From: Flaviflagellibacter sp963786225
GTDB taxonomy: Bacteria; Pseudomonadota; Alphaproteobacteria; Rhizobiales; Methylopilaceae
NCBI GenBank assembly: GCA_963786225.1
Contig: CAWAYQ010000016.1
Location: 248,001 to 312,000 of the forward strand
Reading direction: 5' to 3'
Length of the DNA stretch: 64,000 bases
This document shows positions 16,032 through 25,094 of this stretch, in pieces. A program made the position numbers and the translations under genes. Position 1 is the stretch's first letter; every line of letters starts with the position of its first letter. Below the pieces are notes generated by a model. It was not told the DNA's origin. It made no database searches and saw nothing but the letters and a program-made list of their open reading frames with translations.

Positions 16032-17120
16032 ATGGCAACTTATTTCAATTCTGTACGGACATTATGTATGGCATTCGGCGTTGCGGGCATGATCGCGATG
16101 CCGGCGGTAGCAGAGAACGTGGATTTTAGCGGCAAGCGGATTACGATGGTCGTTCCGTTTGGGCCGGGCGGGGGAGCCGACGCCTACGCTCGCTTCCTGG
16201 TGCCGTTCCTGCAGGACGAGCTGCCGGGTAAGCCGACGATCGTCGTGCAGAACGATCCGGGGGCAGGCTCCATTGCCGGGGCCAATCGTTTTCACGATCG
16301 CGCCAAGCCGGACGGTCTGACGATAATGGCGGTATCTGAGTCCACCGTGCTGAACTACGTGCTCGGCAATGCCCAGGTAAAATACGACATCAAATCATAT
16401 CCGCCGATCGTCGCATCTCCGCAGGGCACGATCGTTTATGTTCGCTCCGATCTTGGCGTAACCGGCGTCGAAGGCCTCAAGGATCTTGCAAAGAAAAAGC
16501 TCGTCATCGGCGCAAACGGGCCGCTTTCCGGCGACATCCGCGTTCTTCTTTCCCTGCATATGCTTGGTCTCGACCCGGAGCCGGTTTTCGGGCTCAACCG
16601 AGGGCCAATCCGGCTCGGATTCGAGCGTGGTGAATTCAACATCAGCTTCGACTCGACCAGCGTCTATCAGACGGACGTTCAGCCGATGGTCGACAAGAAG
16701 GTTGCGGTTCCCCTGTTTTCGTTCGGATTGGCCGACGCTCAGGGCCGCATCGGACGGGACCCGAACTTTCCCGATGTTCCGACCTTTATCGAAGTCTACA
16801 AAACCATCCATGGAAAAGAGCCGTCCGGGCCGGCCTTTGAAGCATGGATGACCTTCTTCGATGTCGCCATTATGAATTCGAAGGCAATCCTGATGGCGGC
16901 CGGAACCCCTGACGACGTCGTAAAGACATATCGCAGCGCCATGGAGCGGGCGATGAAGTCGGAAAAATTCCAGAAGGAATCAGTTATCGCAATCGGCGCG
17001 TATTCAAGCCTGGTCGGAGATGCCGCCGCTCAAAGCATGACGCGCGCTTCCACTCTTTCCGAGGGCGCGAAGCAGTACCTGCGCGATTGGCTTAAGCAGA
17101 AATATGACGTGACGCTTTGA
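16032..17120 (+). CDS. TctC/Bug-family solute-binding protein of a tripartite tricarboxylate transporter
   Basis: The 362-residue protein has a signal peptide (hydrophobic residues 10-25, cleavage near AVAE-N) and a Bug/TctC fold. The family signature ITMVVPFGPGGGADAYARFL comes early, then KPTIVVQNDPGAGSIAGANRF and KKLVIGANG. It binds a carboxylate or amino-acid-like ligand in the periplasm and delivers it to the TctA/TctB membrane part encoded by the next gene. An upstream ATG at 15978 is in frame but would bury the signal. It is divergent from the DauR-like regulator. The ligand is unknown. Confidence 0.88.
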   Translation: MATYFNSVRTLCMAFGVAGMIAMPAVAENVDFSGKRITMVVPFGPGGGADAYARFLVPFLQDELPGKPTIVVQNDPGAGSIAGANRFHDRAKPDGLTIMAVSESTVLNYVLGNAQVKYDIKSYPPIVASPQGTIVYVRSDLGVTGVEGLKDLAKKKLVIGANGPLSGDIRVLLSLHMLGLDPEPVFGLNRGPIRLGFERGEFNISFDSTSVYQTDVQPMVDKKVAVPLFSFGLADAQGRIGRDPNFPDVPTFIEVYKTIHGKEPSGPAFEAWMTFFDVAIMNSKAILMAAGTPDDVVKTYRSAMERAMKSEKFQKESVIAIGAYSSLVGDAAAQSMTRASTLSEGAKQYLRDWLKQKYDVTL

Positions 17121-17128
17121 CGAACCTT

Positions 17129-17150
17129 CCGCGGGGACATGTCCCCGCGG
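17129..17150 (+). terminator. perfect 22-base palindrome between tctC and tctA
   Basis: CCGCGGGGA / TCCCCGCGG forms a perfect 9-bp stem around CATG, 8 bases after the tctC-like stop, followed by a short TTTT. It probably acts as a partial terminator or mRNA stabiliser, so that more binding protein than permease is made. The rest of the gap to 17392 shows no gene. Confidence 0.55.
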
Positions 17151-17392
17151 ATACTTTTCCAAGCCGGTGCGTTTCTGGAGCACGACTAGCGGTCGGTTGG
17201 TTGCGAAAAATCCCGGGCCGGATCTGCGGCGCATGCCCTGACCGGTCGCATACGAGTATATACATTCGATCATCATCAATTCGGGGTGGGCTCGCGCTAC
17301 GATGCGGAGCGGGCTCTCTGCAAGAACAATTGAGGCGCCTCCTCGGGTACGAAGACGTAGGCTGCCGATCTATGGAATGAGGGGGGTGCACC

Positions 17393-19348
17393 ATGGACGC
17401 TATGTGGCAAGCATTATTCGAACTTCTGTCGCTGCATCAGCTCGTCTATCTGATGGCCGGTATTGCCCTCGGCCTTATCGTCGGAATTTTGCCGGGAATG
17501 GGCGGGACGGCGGGCTTGGCGCTCCTCCTGCCCTTCGTGTACGGCATGGACCAGACGTCCGCTCTCGCGCTCATGATCGGGCTCCTCGCCAGTACGGCCG
17601 CCGGAGATGCCTTCGCGTCCATTCTGATGGGCATACCGGGAGGATCCTCGGCCGCAACAATTCTCGACGGGTTCCCCCTTACACGTCAGGGCCACGCGGC
17701 ACGCGCGCTCAGCGCGGCCTTCATGTCATCTCTTCTCGGCGGTCTTTTTGGTGCGGTCGTTCTGACCGCCAGCATTTTCGTCGCGCGCCCGTTGATCCTC
17801 GGTGTCGGCATGGGGGAGCAGTTGCTGCTGGTCCTGCTTGCGCTGACGATGGTGGGATCTCTTGCCGGAAGCAGTCCTCTGAAGGGGCTTGCCGCTGCCG
17901 GGATTGGCCTCATGATCGGGACGATCGGCAGCGCACCGGCAACCGGCGAGCTGCGCTACACATTCGACACCGTGTATCTTACGGATGGATTGCCTCTGGT
18001 TGTCGTCGCGCTCGGCATTTTCGGTGTTCCCGAGATCATTGACCTGATGCGGCAGCAGTCCGCCATCTCTCAGACCCCGGCGCTTGGATCCGGCCGGCTC
18101 CAAGGCATCAAGGACACATTTGCGAACTGGTGGCTGGTTCTCAGAGTTTCAGTGATCGGCACGTTTATCGGGATACTTCCGGGGGTGGGCGGCGCCACTG
18201 CGGACTGGGTTGCTTATGGCCATGCTGTACAGACTTCGAAAGATAGTTCGCAGTACGGTAAGGGTGACATCCGCGGAGTCATCGCACCCGAGGGAACCAA
18301 CAATGCCACCCGCGGCGGCGATCTGATCCCCACCCTGTTCTTCGGGATTCCCGGATCGGGGTCGATGGCGCTGCTCCTTGGCGCGTTCGTTCTGATCGGA
18401 ATACAGCCGGGCCCCAGCATGGTCGACCAGCATTTGAACCTGGTCTTCGTAATTGTATGGTCGCTGACGATAGGGAATATCCTCGGCTCTGTGATTTGCC
18501 TGGCGTTGGCAGGTCCGATCGCGCGCATTACCTTGATCCGGTATGCATTTATCGCGCCGATCATTCTGATGTTCATCGCATTTACGGCGTTTCAGGCTAC
18601 CAAGAGCTGGGGAGACCTCGTCAGCCTTCTGGCACTTTCCTTCTTCGCAATTCTAATGAAGCGGTTCGACTGGTCTCGTCCGGCACTCATCGTCGGCTTT
18701 GTGCTCTCGGGAGGTCTGGAAAGCAGCCTCTATCAGGTCGCTCAGGTGTACGGCTTCTCGTTTCTTGCCCGACCGCAGGCAATTGTGATTGCGGTGATGG
18801 TCCTCGCGTCCCTGTGCGCCGGTATTTACATGCTGACCAGGAAAACTCACTTCGACTATGGAGAACAGGACAAGCTTCCTTCGACGCGTTGGCCTCAGAT
18901 GGCCTTTACGGCGACCGCGGCCGCGATCGTCGGTTACGCAATCTGGGATAGCCTGGACGCCAGTTACCTGACGAGAATCTACCCGGTATGGGTGGGAATC
19001 CTGGTGCTGGCTCTGCTTGTGTGCGTATTGATCCAGCAGGCTTTCGTGAACATCGCCCATCCCGCGCTGGCCGATCTTGAAGCCGGAGAGGGGACGGGCG
19101 TCCGCGCGAGTACATATTTCGTCTGGTTCGCCGGCTACTTTGGGCTCATAGGATTTGCCGGATTTCTGGTCGCGTCTTTCGCATTCATATTTTCATTCAT
19201 TTCGTTCGAATGCGGACGGCCCATCTGGCGGAATTTGGCGATAGCCGCCTGTTCCGTGGGATTGATGGGAACCCTGGGCTACTATCTGTACATGGAATAT
19301 CCCGGAAGCCTTTTTGGCGAGGCATTGGCGTTTTTCCAACGGCAATAG
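17393..19348 (+). CDS. fused TctA-TctB permease of a tripartite tricarboxylate transporter
   Basis: The 651-residue membrane protein carries TctA at residues 1 to about 500 with the hallmark loops GLIVGILPGMGGTAGLALLL and MGIPGGSSAATILDGFPL, and a second copy of the reentrant-like motif (GTFIGILPGVGGATADWVAY). From about residue 505 to the end a four-helix region resembles TctB, the small subunit, which is otherwise missing from the locus. TctA alone is about 500 residues, so this is a natural fusion. It works with the binding protein encoded upstream as a cation-coupled importer. The spacing of 272 bases with a hairpin suggests one operon with reduced read-through. Confidence 0.87.
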   Translation: MDAMWQALFELLSLHQLVYLMAGIALGLIVGILPGMGGTAGLALLLPFVYGMDQTSALALMIGLLASTAAGDAFASILMGIPGGSSAATILDGFPLTRQGHAARALSAAFMSSLLGGLFGAVVLTASIFVARPLILGVGMGEQLLLVLLALTMVGSLAGSSPLKGLAAAGIGLMIGTIGSAPATGELRYTFDTVYLTDGLPLVVVALGIFGVPEIIDLMRQQSAISQTPALGSGRLQGIKDTFANWWLVLRVSVIGTFIGILPGVGGATADWVAYGHAVQTSKDSSQYGKGDIRGVIAPEGTNNATRGGDLIPTLFFGIPGSGSMALLLGAFVLIGIQPGPSMVDQHLNLVFVIVWSLTIGNILGSVICLALAGPIARITLIRYAFIAPIILMFIAFTAFQATKSWGDLVSLLALSFFAILMKRFDWSRPALIVGFVLSGGLESSLYQVAQVYGFSFLARPQAIVIAVMVLASLCAGIYMLTRKTHFDYGEQDKLPSTRWPQMAFTATAAAIVGYAIWDSLDASYLTRIYPVWVGILVLALLVCVLIQQAFVNIAHPALADLEAGEGTGVRASTYFVWFAGYFGLIGFAGFLVASFAFIFSFISFECGRPIWRNLAIAACSVGLMGTLGYYLYMEYPGSLFGEALAFFQRQ

Positions 19349-19506
19349 CCGCAAATTCCAACCCCGTTCCAATCCGAGTACATCGCGACTGAGCTGGCCG
19401 AGTATCTGGACAAATTGTCCAATAATATACAAAATGACAAATTCTGAATCGGCTCCCGATCGGCGTTCACCGCGGTCGGGCGCTGCATCAGACCATTGGA
19501 GAAAGA

Positions 19507-19914
19507 ATGAGCATCGTTCAGAATTTGGCATCCATCCGCTGCGTAAACAGTACCGAGATGAAGCCGCCTGCCGGGCATTACTCCCACGTATGTGTGGCCG
19601 GCAGCCTCGCTTTTATTTCCGGTCAGCTTCCGATCGATGCCGGCGGTAAAGTCCTCTCTGACGGGACGTTCGCGGAGCAGACGGATCAAGTGCTGGCGAA
19701 TGTCGATGCATGCCTCAAGGCAGTCGGCGCCGACCGGCGCAGTCTTACCCAGGTACGGGTTTTCGTCGCCGACATTGCACAATGGCCCATTTTCAATCAG
19801 CGGTATGCGGAATGGATCGGGGACCACAGGCCTGCCCGCGCCGTTGCGGGTGTTTCTCAGCTTCACTACGGGGCAGCGGTCGAAGTGGAAGCAATTGCCA
19901 TTCTTCCTGAATGA
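19507..19914 (+). CDS. RidA-family enamine/imine deaminase
   Basis: The 135-residue protein belongs to the Rid/YER057c/UK114 family. Marks are HYSHVCVAGSLAFISGQLPI, the ADIAQWPIFNQRYAEWIG segment and the closing RPARAVAGVSQLHYGAAVEVEA, where an arginine of the RidA active site is expected. GGAGAAAG precedes the ATG. RidA-type enzymes hydrolyse reactive 2-aminoacrylate and related enamines released by PLP dehydratases, which fits the PLP enzyme at 13847. It lies between the transporter permease and a gamma-glutamyltransferase, probably in the same operon. Some subfamilies have other deaminase roles. Confidence 0.88.
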   Translation: MSIVQNLASIRCVNSTEMKPPAGHYSHVCVAGSLAFISGQLPIDAGGKVLSDGTFAEQTDQVLANVDACLKAVGADRRSLTQVRVFVADIAQWPIFNQRYAEWIGDHRPARAVAGVSQLHYGAAVEVEAIAILPE

Positions 19915-19961
19915 CCGTGTCGCGCTTTAATCTCCGCTTTCTGCATCGGTAGGGGCTGCTC

Positions 19962-21554
19962 ATGGCTAACTTCTCGTACGGGTTTCCTTATCCTTCACAT
20001 CGTTCGCCCGTGTTCGCGCGAAACATGGTGTCGTCGTCGCAGCCGCTTGCCACGCAGGCCGGCATCCGGATGCTTCTGAAGGGCGGGAACGCAGTGGACG
20101 CCGCACTGGCCACTGCGATCGCGCTGCCGGTCGTCGAGCCGACGGGAAACGGCCTAGGGAGCGATGCTTTTGCGATCGTCTGGGATGGTACGAGCCTTCA
20201 CGGGCTAAACGCATCGGGCCGCTCCCCGGCGTCCTGGTCTCCGGAGCGTTTCGCCGCGTGCAAGGAAATGCCGGTCAAGGGCTGGGAAAGCGTGACCGTG
20301 CCCGGCGCGGTGTCCGCGTGGGTCGAGCTTTCCAGGAAGTTTGGCCGTCTGCCCTTTGAGGATCTGTTCGAGCCCGCACTGGACTACGCCCGCAACGGTT
20401 TCCATGTGACCCCGCTTGTTTCGAAGGCGTGGCACGAGCGGCTGCCGGCTTTGCGCGACGAGCCGGGTTTCCGCGAGTGCTTTATGCCGGACGGCCGAGC
20501 GCTGGAGCCTGGGGAGCTTTTCGTAAATCGCGCGATCGGCGATAGCCTGGAAGCGATTGCCAAGACCCAGGGTGAAGCATTCTACCGCGGAGCTCTGGCC
20601 GAGAAGATCGTTCAGTTCGCCAAGGAGCATGGGGCCGGCCTCTCTCTCGACGACCTTGCCGGTCATAAAGCCGATTGGTGCGGAACGATCTCGGCTCGCT
20701 TTCGCGATGTGGCCTTGCACGAGATTCCGCCCAACGGGCAGGGGATCGCCGCCCTGATGGCGCTCGGTATGCTCGAACATACCGACATCGACGCGCTGGA
20801 ACCCGATAGCGCCGAAAGCCTTCATTTGCAGATCGAGGCCATGAAGCTGGCCTTCTCTGACGTTGAAAGCTATGTGGCGGATCCCGGCTTCATGGACATT
20901 TCCGTCGATGAGTTGCTTGCCCCGAGCTATCTTGCAGAGCGGGTAAAGCTGATCGATCGGTCGCGCGCTTCATTGCCCAAAGCCGGCGCTCCGAAGAACG
21001 GCGGGACGGTTTACCTCACGGCGGCGGATGCAAGCGGCATGATGGTGTCCTTCATCCAGTCGAACTTCAAAGGTTTCGGCTCAGGCGTTGTCGTGCCCGG
21101 AACAGGTATCAGCCTGCAAAACCGAGGTTGCGGGTTTACCCTCGCGTCAGGTCATCCAAACCAGGTCGGCCCCTCCAAGCGGCCGTTCCATACGATCATT
21201 CCCGGCTTCCTCATGAAGGGCGGGGAACCGTTGATGAGCTTCGGCGTCATGGGCGGATCGATGCAGGCCCAGGGTCATCTGCAAATGGTTCTGCGCACCC
21301 AGGTCTGGGGGCAGAACCCGCAGATGGCGATAGACGCTCCGCGTTGGCGTGTGACGGATGGGCTGGACGTGGCGATCGAGACTTCGCTGGCGAACGACGT
21401 GATCGAGCGCCTTGAGGGATTGGGCCACAAAATCACCCGCGAGGAGCCGGACGTTTCGTTCGGTTTCGGGGGCGCCCAGCTCATTCATCGCATTGATGGC
21501 GGCTATGTCGCCGGATCGGATCATCGAAAAGACGGCGCGGCTATCGGATTCTAA
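19962..21554 (+). CDS. gamma-glutamyltransferase family protein (no signal peptide)
   Basis: The 530-residue Ntn-hydrolase belongs to the gamma-glutamyltranspeptidase family. The N-terminal part has ARNMVSSSQPLATQAGIRML and GGNAVDAALATAIALPVVEP. The autoprocessing site is in KNGGTVYLTAADASG with T349 as the presumed catalytic threonine; the downstream residues differ from the usual T-T-H. PNQVGPSKRPFHTIIPGFL is the equivalent of the small-subunit substrate loop. No signal peptide is visible, so it likely acts in the cytoplasm on an imported gamma-glutamyl or other amide compound. It closes the transporter/RidA operon, and the paralogue at 29897 is secreted. Confidence 0.87.
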   Translation: MANFSYGFPYPSHRSPVFARNMVSSSQPLATQAGIRMLLKGGNAVDAALATAIALPVVEPTGNGLGSDAFAIVWDGTSLHGLNASGRSPASWSPERFAACKEMPVKGWESVTVPGAVSAWVELSRKFGRLPFEDLFEPALDYARNGFHVTPLVSKAWHERLPALRDEPGFRECFMPDGRALEPGELFVNRAIGDSLEAIAKTQGEAFYRGALAEKIVQFAKEHGAGLSLDDLAGHKADWCGTISARFRDVALHEIPPNGQGIAALMALGMLEHTDIDALEPDSAESLHLQIEAMKLAFSDVESYVADPGFMDISVDELLAPSYLAERVKLIDRSRASLPKAGAPKNGGTVYLTAADASGMMVSFIQSNFKGFGSGVVVPGTGISLQNRGCGFTLASGHPNQVGPSKRPFHTIIPGFLMKGGEPLMSFGVMGGSMQAQGHLQMVLRTQVWGQNPQMAIDAPRWRVTDGLDVAIETSLANDVIERLEGLGHKITREEPDVSFGFGGAQLIHRIDGGYVAGSDHRKDGAAIGF

Positions 21555-22075
21555 CGCTCAGGCACCGCAGCGGTAGAAGCCATCGCCTCGGGTGCTTCCC
21601 AAGGCGCAAACCCATCTGGAGCAGCTCCCAGCCGGCGGCTTCGCCGCGTCGGCAGGGTAGCGGCAATCGAGGCTACCTTCCGGCCGTCCACAAAAAAACA
21701 CCACGCTCGGTGCGGATGTCGCCGAGCCGACATGCCAGTCGAACCGGACGACGTGAAACTGACCGTCCCGTTGACGGTCGCCGGGAGATGCACATACCGA
21801 GTCGTGAATTCACCCTCGTGCTCTCCGGTCCAGGTGCTCGCGAGCACGCGAATCGAAGGCCATTCCCTGGTGACGCTGCCAGGACGTGCGAAATTCCGTA
21901 AAAACCCATCGCTGCGCCAAGGTTCCTGGAGTATTCAGGCTGCTCGAAAGAGTACTCGTCAGGGCAGCAAGACAAAGCCGTCGAGCCGCCACAATGATGT
22001 TGAATTCTTGGAAACTTACCTGATCCCGTAATGCTTTATGTCCTGCACGGGTCTCCCCTGAGAAATGTACATACC
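21555..22075. other. 521-base gap without a supported gene
   Basis: Overlapping open frames on both strands have no ribosome site or recognisable family. A - strand piece near 21992 begins like a signal peptide but ends after 60 codons and may be decayed coding sequence. No tRNA, repeat or clear terminator was seen. Confidence 0.35.
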
Positions 22076-22978
22076 ATGCGCGCTACGCACCTTTCCTGGC
22101 AGCACGCCCTGCTTGCCGTTGCCGTCGTGGCGATCTGGGGCACCAACTTTCCCATCATGAAGATCGCCATGGAGCAGGTCCCTCCATTCCTGCTCGCGGC
22201 GTTGCGATTTTTCTTCGTTCTGTTTCCGGCGGTCTTCTTCCTGAAGAGACCCGACGTGCCATGGCGGCAATTGGCCCTCTACGGCCTCTTCATCGGGGTC
22301 GGCCAGTTCGGGCTGATCTACCACGCGGTCAACGGCTGGATTTCGCCGGGGCTGGCGTCGCTGGTGATCCAGACCCAGGTGTTCTTCACGATCTTCCTCG
22401 CCGTTCTCCTGAAAGGCGAAACTGTACGGACTCATCAATGGGCCGGTCTTGCGCTCGCCGTCGCGGGAATCGTGCTCATCGGCCTCAATATCGGCGGCGA
22501 CGCCACGGCGTTCGGCATCGCATTGACATTGGCGGCGGGGTTGAGCTGGGCGTGCGGCAACATTGTCGGCAAGGCCGCCGGCTCCGCGAACATGCTTGCC
22601 TACGTGGTGTGGGCAAGCATCTTCTCGGTCATTCCGCTCGCTGTTCTGTCCGTCGTGTTCGAGGGCTGGCCGCTCATCTCGCAATCGCTGGCCGATGCGG
22701 ATGTATGGGCGTGGCTTGCCGTGCTCTGGCAATCCTGCGGCAATACCCTGTTCGGCTACGCCATCTGGGGCTGGCTTCTGACGCGCTATCCGGCCGCCGT
22801 CGTCGCGCCGACTTCCCTGCTCGTGCCGGTTTTCGGCATGGCCAGTTCCGCGCTCTGGCTCGGTGAGCCGCTGCAGATCTGGAAGATCGCGGCGGCGGTT
22901 CTGGTCATCGGCGGATTGACCCTCAACATGGTGTGGCCGCTGTCGCGCTTCGTCGCTACGCGCGCGCCGTCGGGCTGA
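22076..22978 (+). CDS. EamA/DMT-family transporter
   Basis: The 300-residue protein has ten predicted membrane helices in two EamA repeats. The first starts AVVAIWGTNFPIMKIAMEQV with PPFLLAALRF, and the second is about residues 145-285 (SWACGNIVGK, then TSLLVPVFGMASSALWLGE). Members export amino acids or other small metabolites or import nucleotide-like compounds. The ATG at 22076 gives the typical length; ATG 22031 would add 15 polar residues. It is convergent with the LysR gene and not clearly in an operon. Export of surplus amino acid is plausible but not shown. Confidence 0.88.
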   Translation: MRATHLSWQHALLAVAVVAIWGTNFPIMKIAMEQVPPFLLAALRFFFVLFPAVFFLKRPDVPWRQLALYGLFIGVGQFGLIYHAVNGWISPGLASLVIQTQVFFTIFLAVLLKGETVRTHQWAGLALAVAGIVLIGLNIGGDATAFGIALTLAAGLSWACGNIVGKAAGSANMLAYVVWASIFSVIPLAVLSVVFEGWPLISQSLADADVWAWLAVLWQSCGNTLFGYAIWGWLLTRYPAAVVAPTSLLVPVFGMASSALWLGEPLQIWKIAAAVLVIGGLTLNMVWPLSRFVATRAPSG

Positions 22979-22997
22979 CCGGCCGCGCTTTCAAGTC

Positions 22998-23918
22998 TCA
23001 GGCGCCCCTGCCGCGCCGCTTCTCATTCTTTCGCCATTCCGAGACGAACGTTACGAACGCGTGCAGAGCCGGCGGCGGCTGGCGGCGGCTCGGATAATAG
23101 AGAAAAGGCCCGGGAAACGGCGGACACCAATCGTCGAGCACGGTGACGAGCGATCCGGCCTTGACCAAGTCGCGGGCAAATCCTTCGAACGTCATCCAAA
23201 AGCCCAGCCCGTCGAGGGCCGCGCGCATCTGAAGCGTCGAGTTCGCCGAAAGAAATCTACCGTTGGGCGTTACGTTGACGACCCGTCCGGCTTTCTCGAA
23301 TTCCCAGTCGACCTGCGCCCCGCTTGGAAAGCGCGTCAGAAGACAAGGCCGGTTCAGCAAATCCTTCGGCTGCATCGGACGTCCATGCGTCGCGATGAGA
23401 TCGGGCGAGGCGACGACAATAAAGCGCTGAGGCGGCCCGAGCGAGACCGCAATCATGTCCTGCGCGAGATGCTCTTCGTAGCGGACGCCGGCGTCGAAGC
23501 CTTCCTTGACGATATCGATCAGCGAAGTCTCGGCGACGATCTCGAGTTCGACCTGGGGGTAACGCTTGAGAAACGGCGCCACCATCGGTGCCAGCACCAG
23601 CTCCACCGCCGGCATCGGCGCGTTGATGCGCAATCGTCCGGACGGCACATCGCGAAGCCCGCGGACCTGACCGATCGCTTCGCCAACGTCGCGGATTGCC
23701 GGTTCCACGCGCGCCAACAGCAATTCGCCGGCCTCGGTCAGCGCGACGCTGCGCGTGGTGCGGTTCATGAGCCGAACGCCGAGCCGCTCTTCCAGATCGC
23801 GCAGGCGCTGGCTCAGACTTGAGACCGACACGCGCTGCTCGATCGCCGCCCGCCGAAAATTGCGGGTGCGGGCAACAGCCACGAAGGCTTCAAGATCGCG
23901 AAGGTCGAACTCTGCCAT
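22998..23918 (-). CDS. LysR-family regulator divergent from an aldo/keto reductase
   Basis: The 306-residue LysR protein has HTH residues 1-60 (LRDLEAFVAVARTRNFRRAA, then SSLSQRLRDLEERLGVRLMN) and the substrate-binding domain from about residue 90, with VELEIVAETSLIDIVKEGFDAG. ATG 23918 is preferred to 23942 because the protein then begins as family members do and a palindrome at 23919-23936 falls just upstream instead of inside the gene. The divergent aldo/keto reductase, 109 bases away, is the natural target. LysR proteins of this subclass (CrgA/AphB-like) often control reductases and quinone-responsive genes. Confidence 0.88.
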   Translation of the reverse strand: MAEFDLRDLEAFVAVARTRNFRRAAIEQRVSVSSLSQRLRDLEERLGVRLMNRTTRSVALTEAGELLLARVEPAIRDVGEAIGQVRGLRDVPSGRLRINAPMPAVELVLAPMVAPFLKRYPQVELEIVAETSLIDIVKEGFDAGVRYEEHLAQDMIAVSLGPPQRFIVVASPDLIATHGRPMQPKDLLNRPCLLTRFPSGAQVDWEFEKAGRVVNVTPNGRFLSANSTLQMRAALDGLGFWMTFEGFARDLVKAGSLVTVLDDWCPPFPGPFLYYPSRRQPPPALHAFVTFVSEWRKNEKRRGRGA

Positions 23919-23936
23919 TGTTCGATAATGTGAACA
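23919..23936. promoter_or_regulatory. candidate LysR operator (TGTTC-N8-GAACA)
   Basis: An 18-base inverted repeat, TGTTC and GAACA separated by eight bases, lies between the LysR start and the aldo/keto reductase gene. It abuts the LysR start codon, a position suited to autorepression. Confidence 0.35.
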
Positions 23937-24027
23937 GTCCATTCTGAATTGTCCAGCTTATCGCGGTTCGCGTTGCGCGCCATATCAGCCTCATCACCAC
24001 GGCTTCCGCCGCTTCAGGAGAACCACC

Positions 24028-25026
24028 ATGGATCATCGCAAACTCGGCAAGACCGGCCCCCAGGTTTCCACCATCGGTCTCGGCTGCATGGGCATGTCGG
24101 ATTTATACGGCCCCGCCGACCGCGGCGAAAGCATCGCCACGATTCATGCCGCGCTCGACGCGGGAATTACGCTGCTCGACACCGGCGATTTCTACGGCAT
24201 GGGACACAACGAGATGCTGATCAACGAAGCGCTGCGAAGCCGACCGCGCGACAATGTCCAGATCAGCGTCAAGTTTGGAGCGCTGCGCGATCCGGCAGGA
24301 GCCTGGATTGGCTACGACAGCCGCCCGGCGGCCGTGAAAAATTTTCTCGTCTATTCGTTGCGTCGCCTCGGCGCCGATCACATCGATATCTATCGTCCGG
24401 CGCGGCTGGATCCGGCGGTGCCGATCGAAGACACCGTCGGTACGATGGCCGACATGGTGAAGGCGGGATACATCAAACATATCGGTCTGTCGGAAGTCGG
24501 TTCGGACACCATCCGCCGTGCCCATGCCGTACATCCGATCGTCGACCTGCAAATCGAATATTCGCTGATTTCGCGCGGCATCGAAGATGACATCCTGCCG
24601 ACCTGCCGCGAACTCGGTATCGGCATTACGGCCTATGGCGTCTTGTCCCGCGGTTTGATCAGCGGTCACTGGACGGACCGCAAGACGAAGGATTTCCGGG
24701 ACAACGGTCCGCGGTTTCAAGGTGCGAACCTCGACACCAACCTTGCCTTGGTCGAGCGGCTGCGCATGATCGCCGACAATCTCGGAGCGTCGGTGGCGCA
24801 GGTCGCCATCGCCTGGGTCGCGGCGCAGGGCAACGACATCGTACCGCTCGTCGGCGCGCGGCGTCGCGACCGTCTCACTGAGGCGCTCGGCGCGCTCGAT
24901 GTGACGTTGACGCCCGCGCATCTGGCCGATCTCGCTCAGGCAATCCCGCGTGACGCCGCTGCGGGCGCGCGCTATCCCGAGGCGATGCTCGCACATATGG
25001 ACAGCGAAAAACGCGCGAGAGAGTAA
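24028..25026 (+). CDS. aldo/keto reductase (catalytic histidine replaced)
   Basis: The 332-residue TIM-barrel oxidoreductase is most like the AKR12/13-type reductases: KLGKTGPQVSTIGLGCMGMS, D51 and Y56 in LLDTGDFYGMGHNE, and K82 in ISVKFG. The fourth tetrad residue, normally histidine in a QHR-like segment, is alanine in DIYRPARLDP (A125). NADPH-binding residues VGARRRDRLTEALGALD lie near the end. AGGAGAACCACC precedes the ATG. It is divergent from a LysR gene and probably controlled by it. It should reduce an aldehyde or ketone; the loss of His may lower the rate or change the substrate. Confidence 0.87.
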   Translation: MDHRKLGKTGPQVSTIGLGCMGMSDLYGPADRGESIATIHAALDAGITLLDTGDFYGMGHNEMLINEALRSRPRDNVQISVKFGALRDPAGAWIGYDSRPAAVKNFLVYSLRRLGADHIDIYRPARLDPAVPIEDTVGTMADMVKAGYIKHIGLSEVGSDTIRRAHAVHPIVDLQIEYSLISRGIEDDILPTCRELGIGITAYGVLSRGLISGHWTDRKTKDFRDNGPRFQGANLDTNLALVERLRMIADNLGASVAQVAIAWVAAQGNDIVPLVGARRRDRLTEALGALDVTLTPAHLADLAQAIPRDAAAGARYPEAMLAHMDSEKRARE

Positions 25027-25094
25027 TGGCGCGACCGACCCGCACACACCGCGCATCGAAGTCTCGGGAAAATGTGTCAGGATCGCAGTCTGCG

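Noticed and set aside
21551..21975. Small - strand genes after the first gamma-glutamyltransferase
   Set aside because: The frames overlap each other, lack ribosome sites and show no recognisable features; at best decayed sequence.
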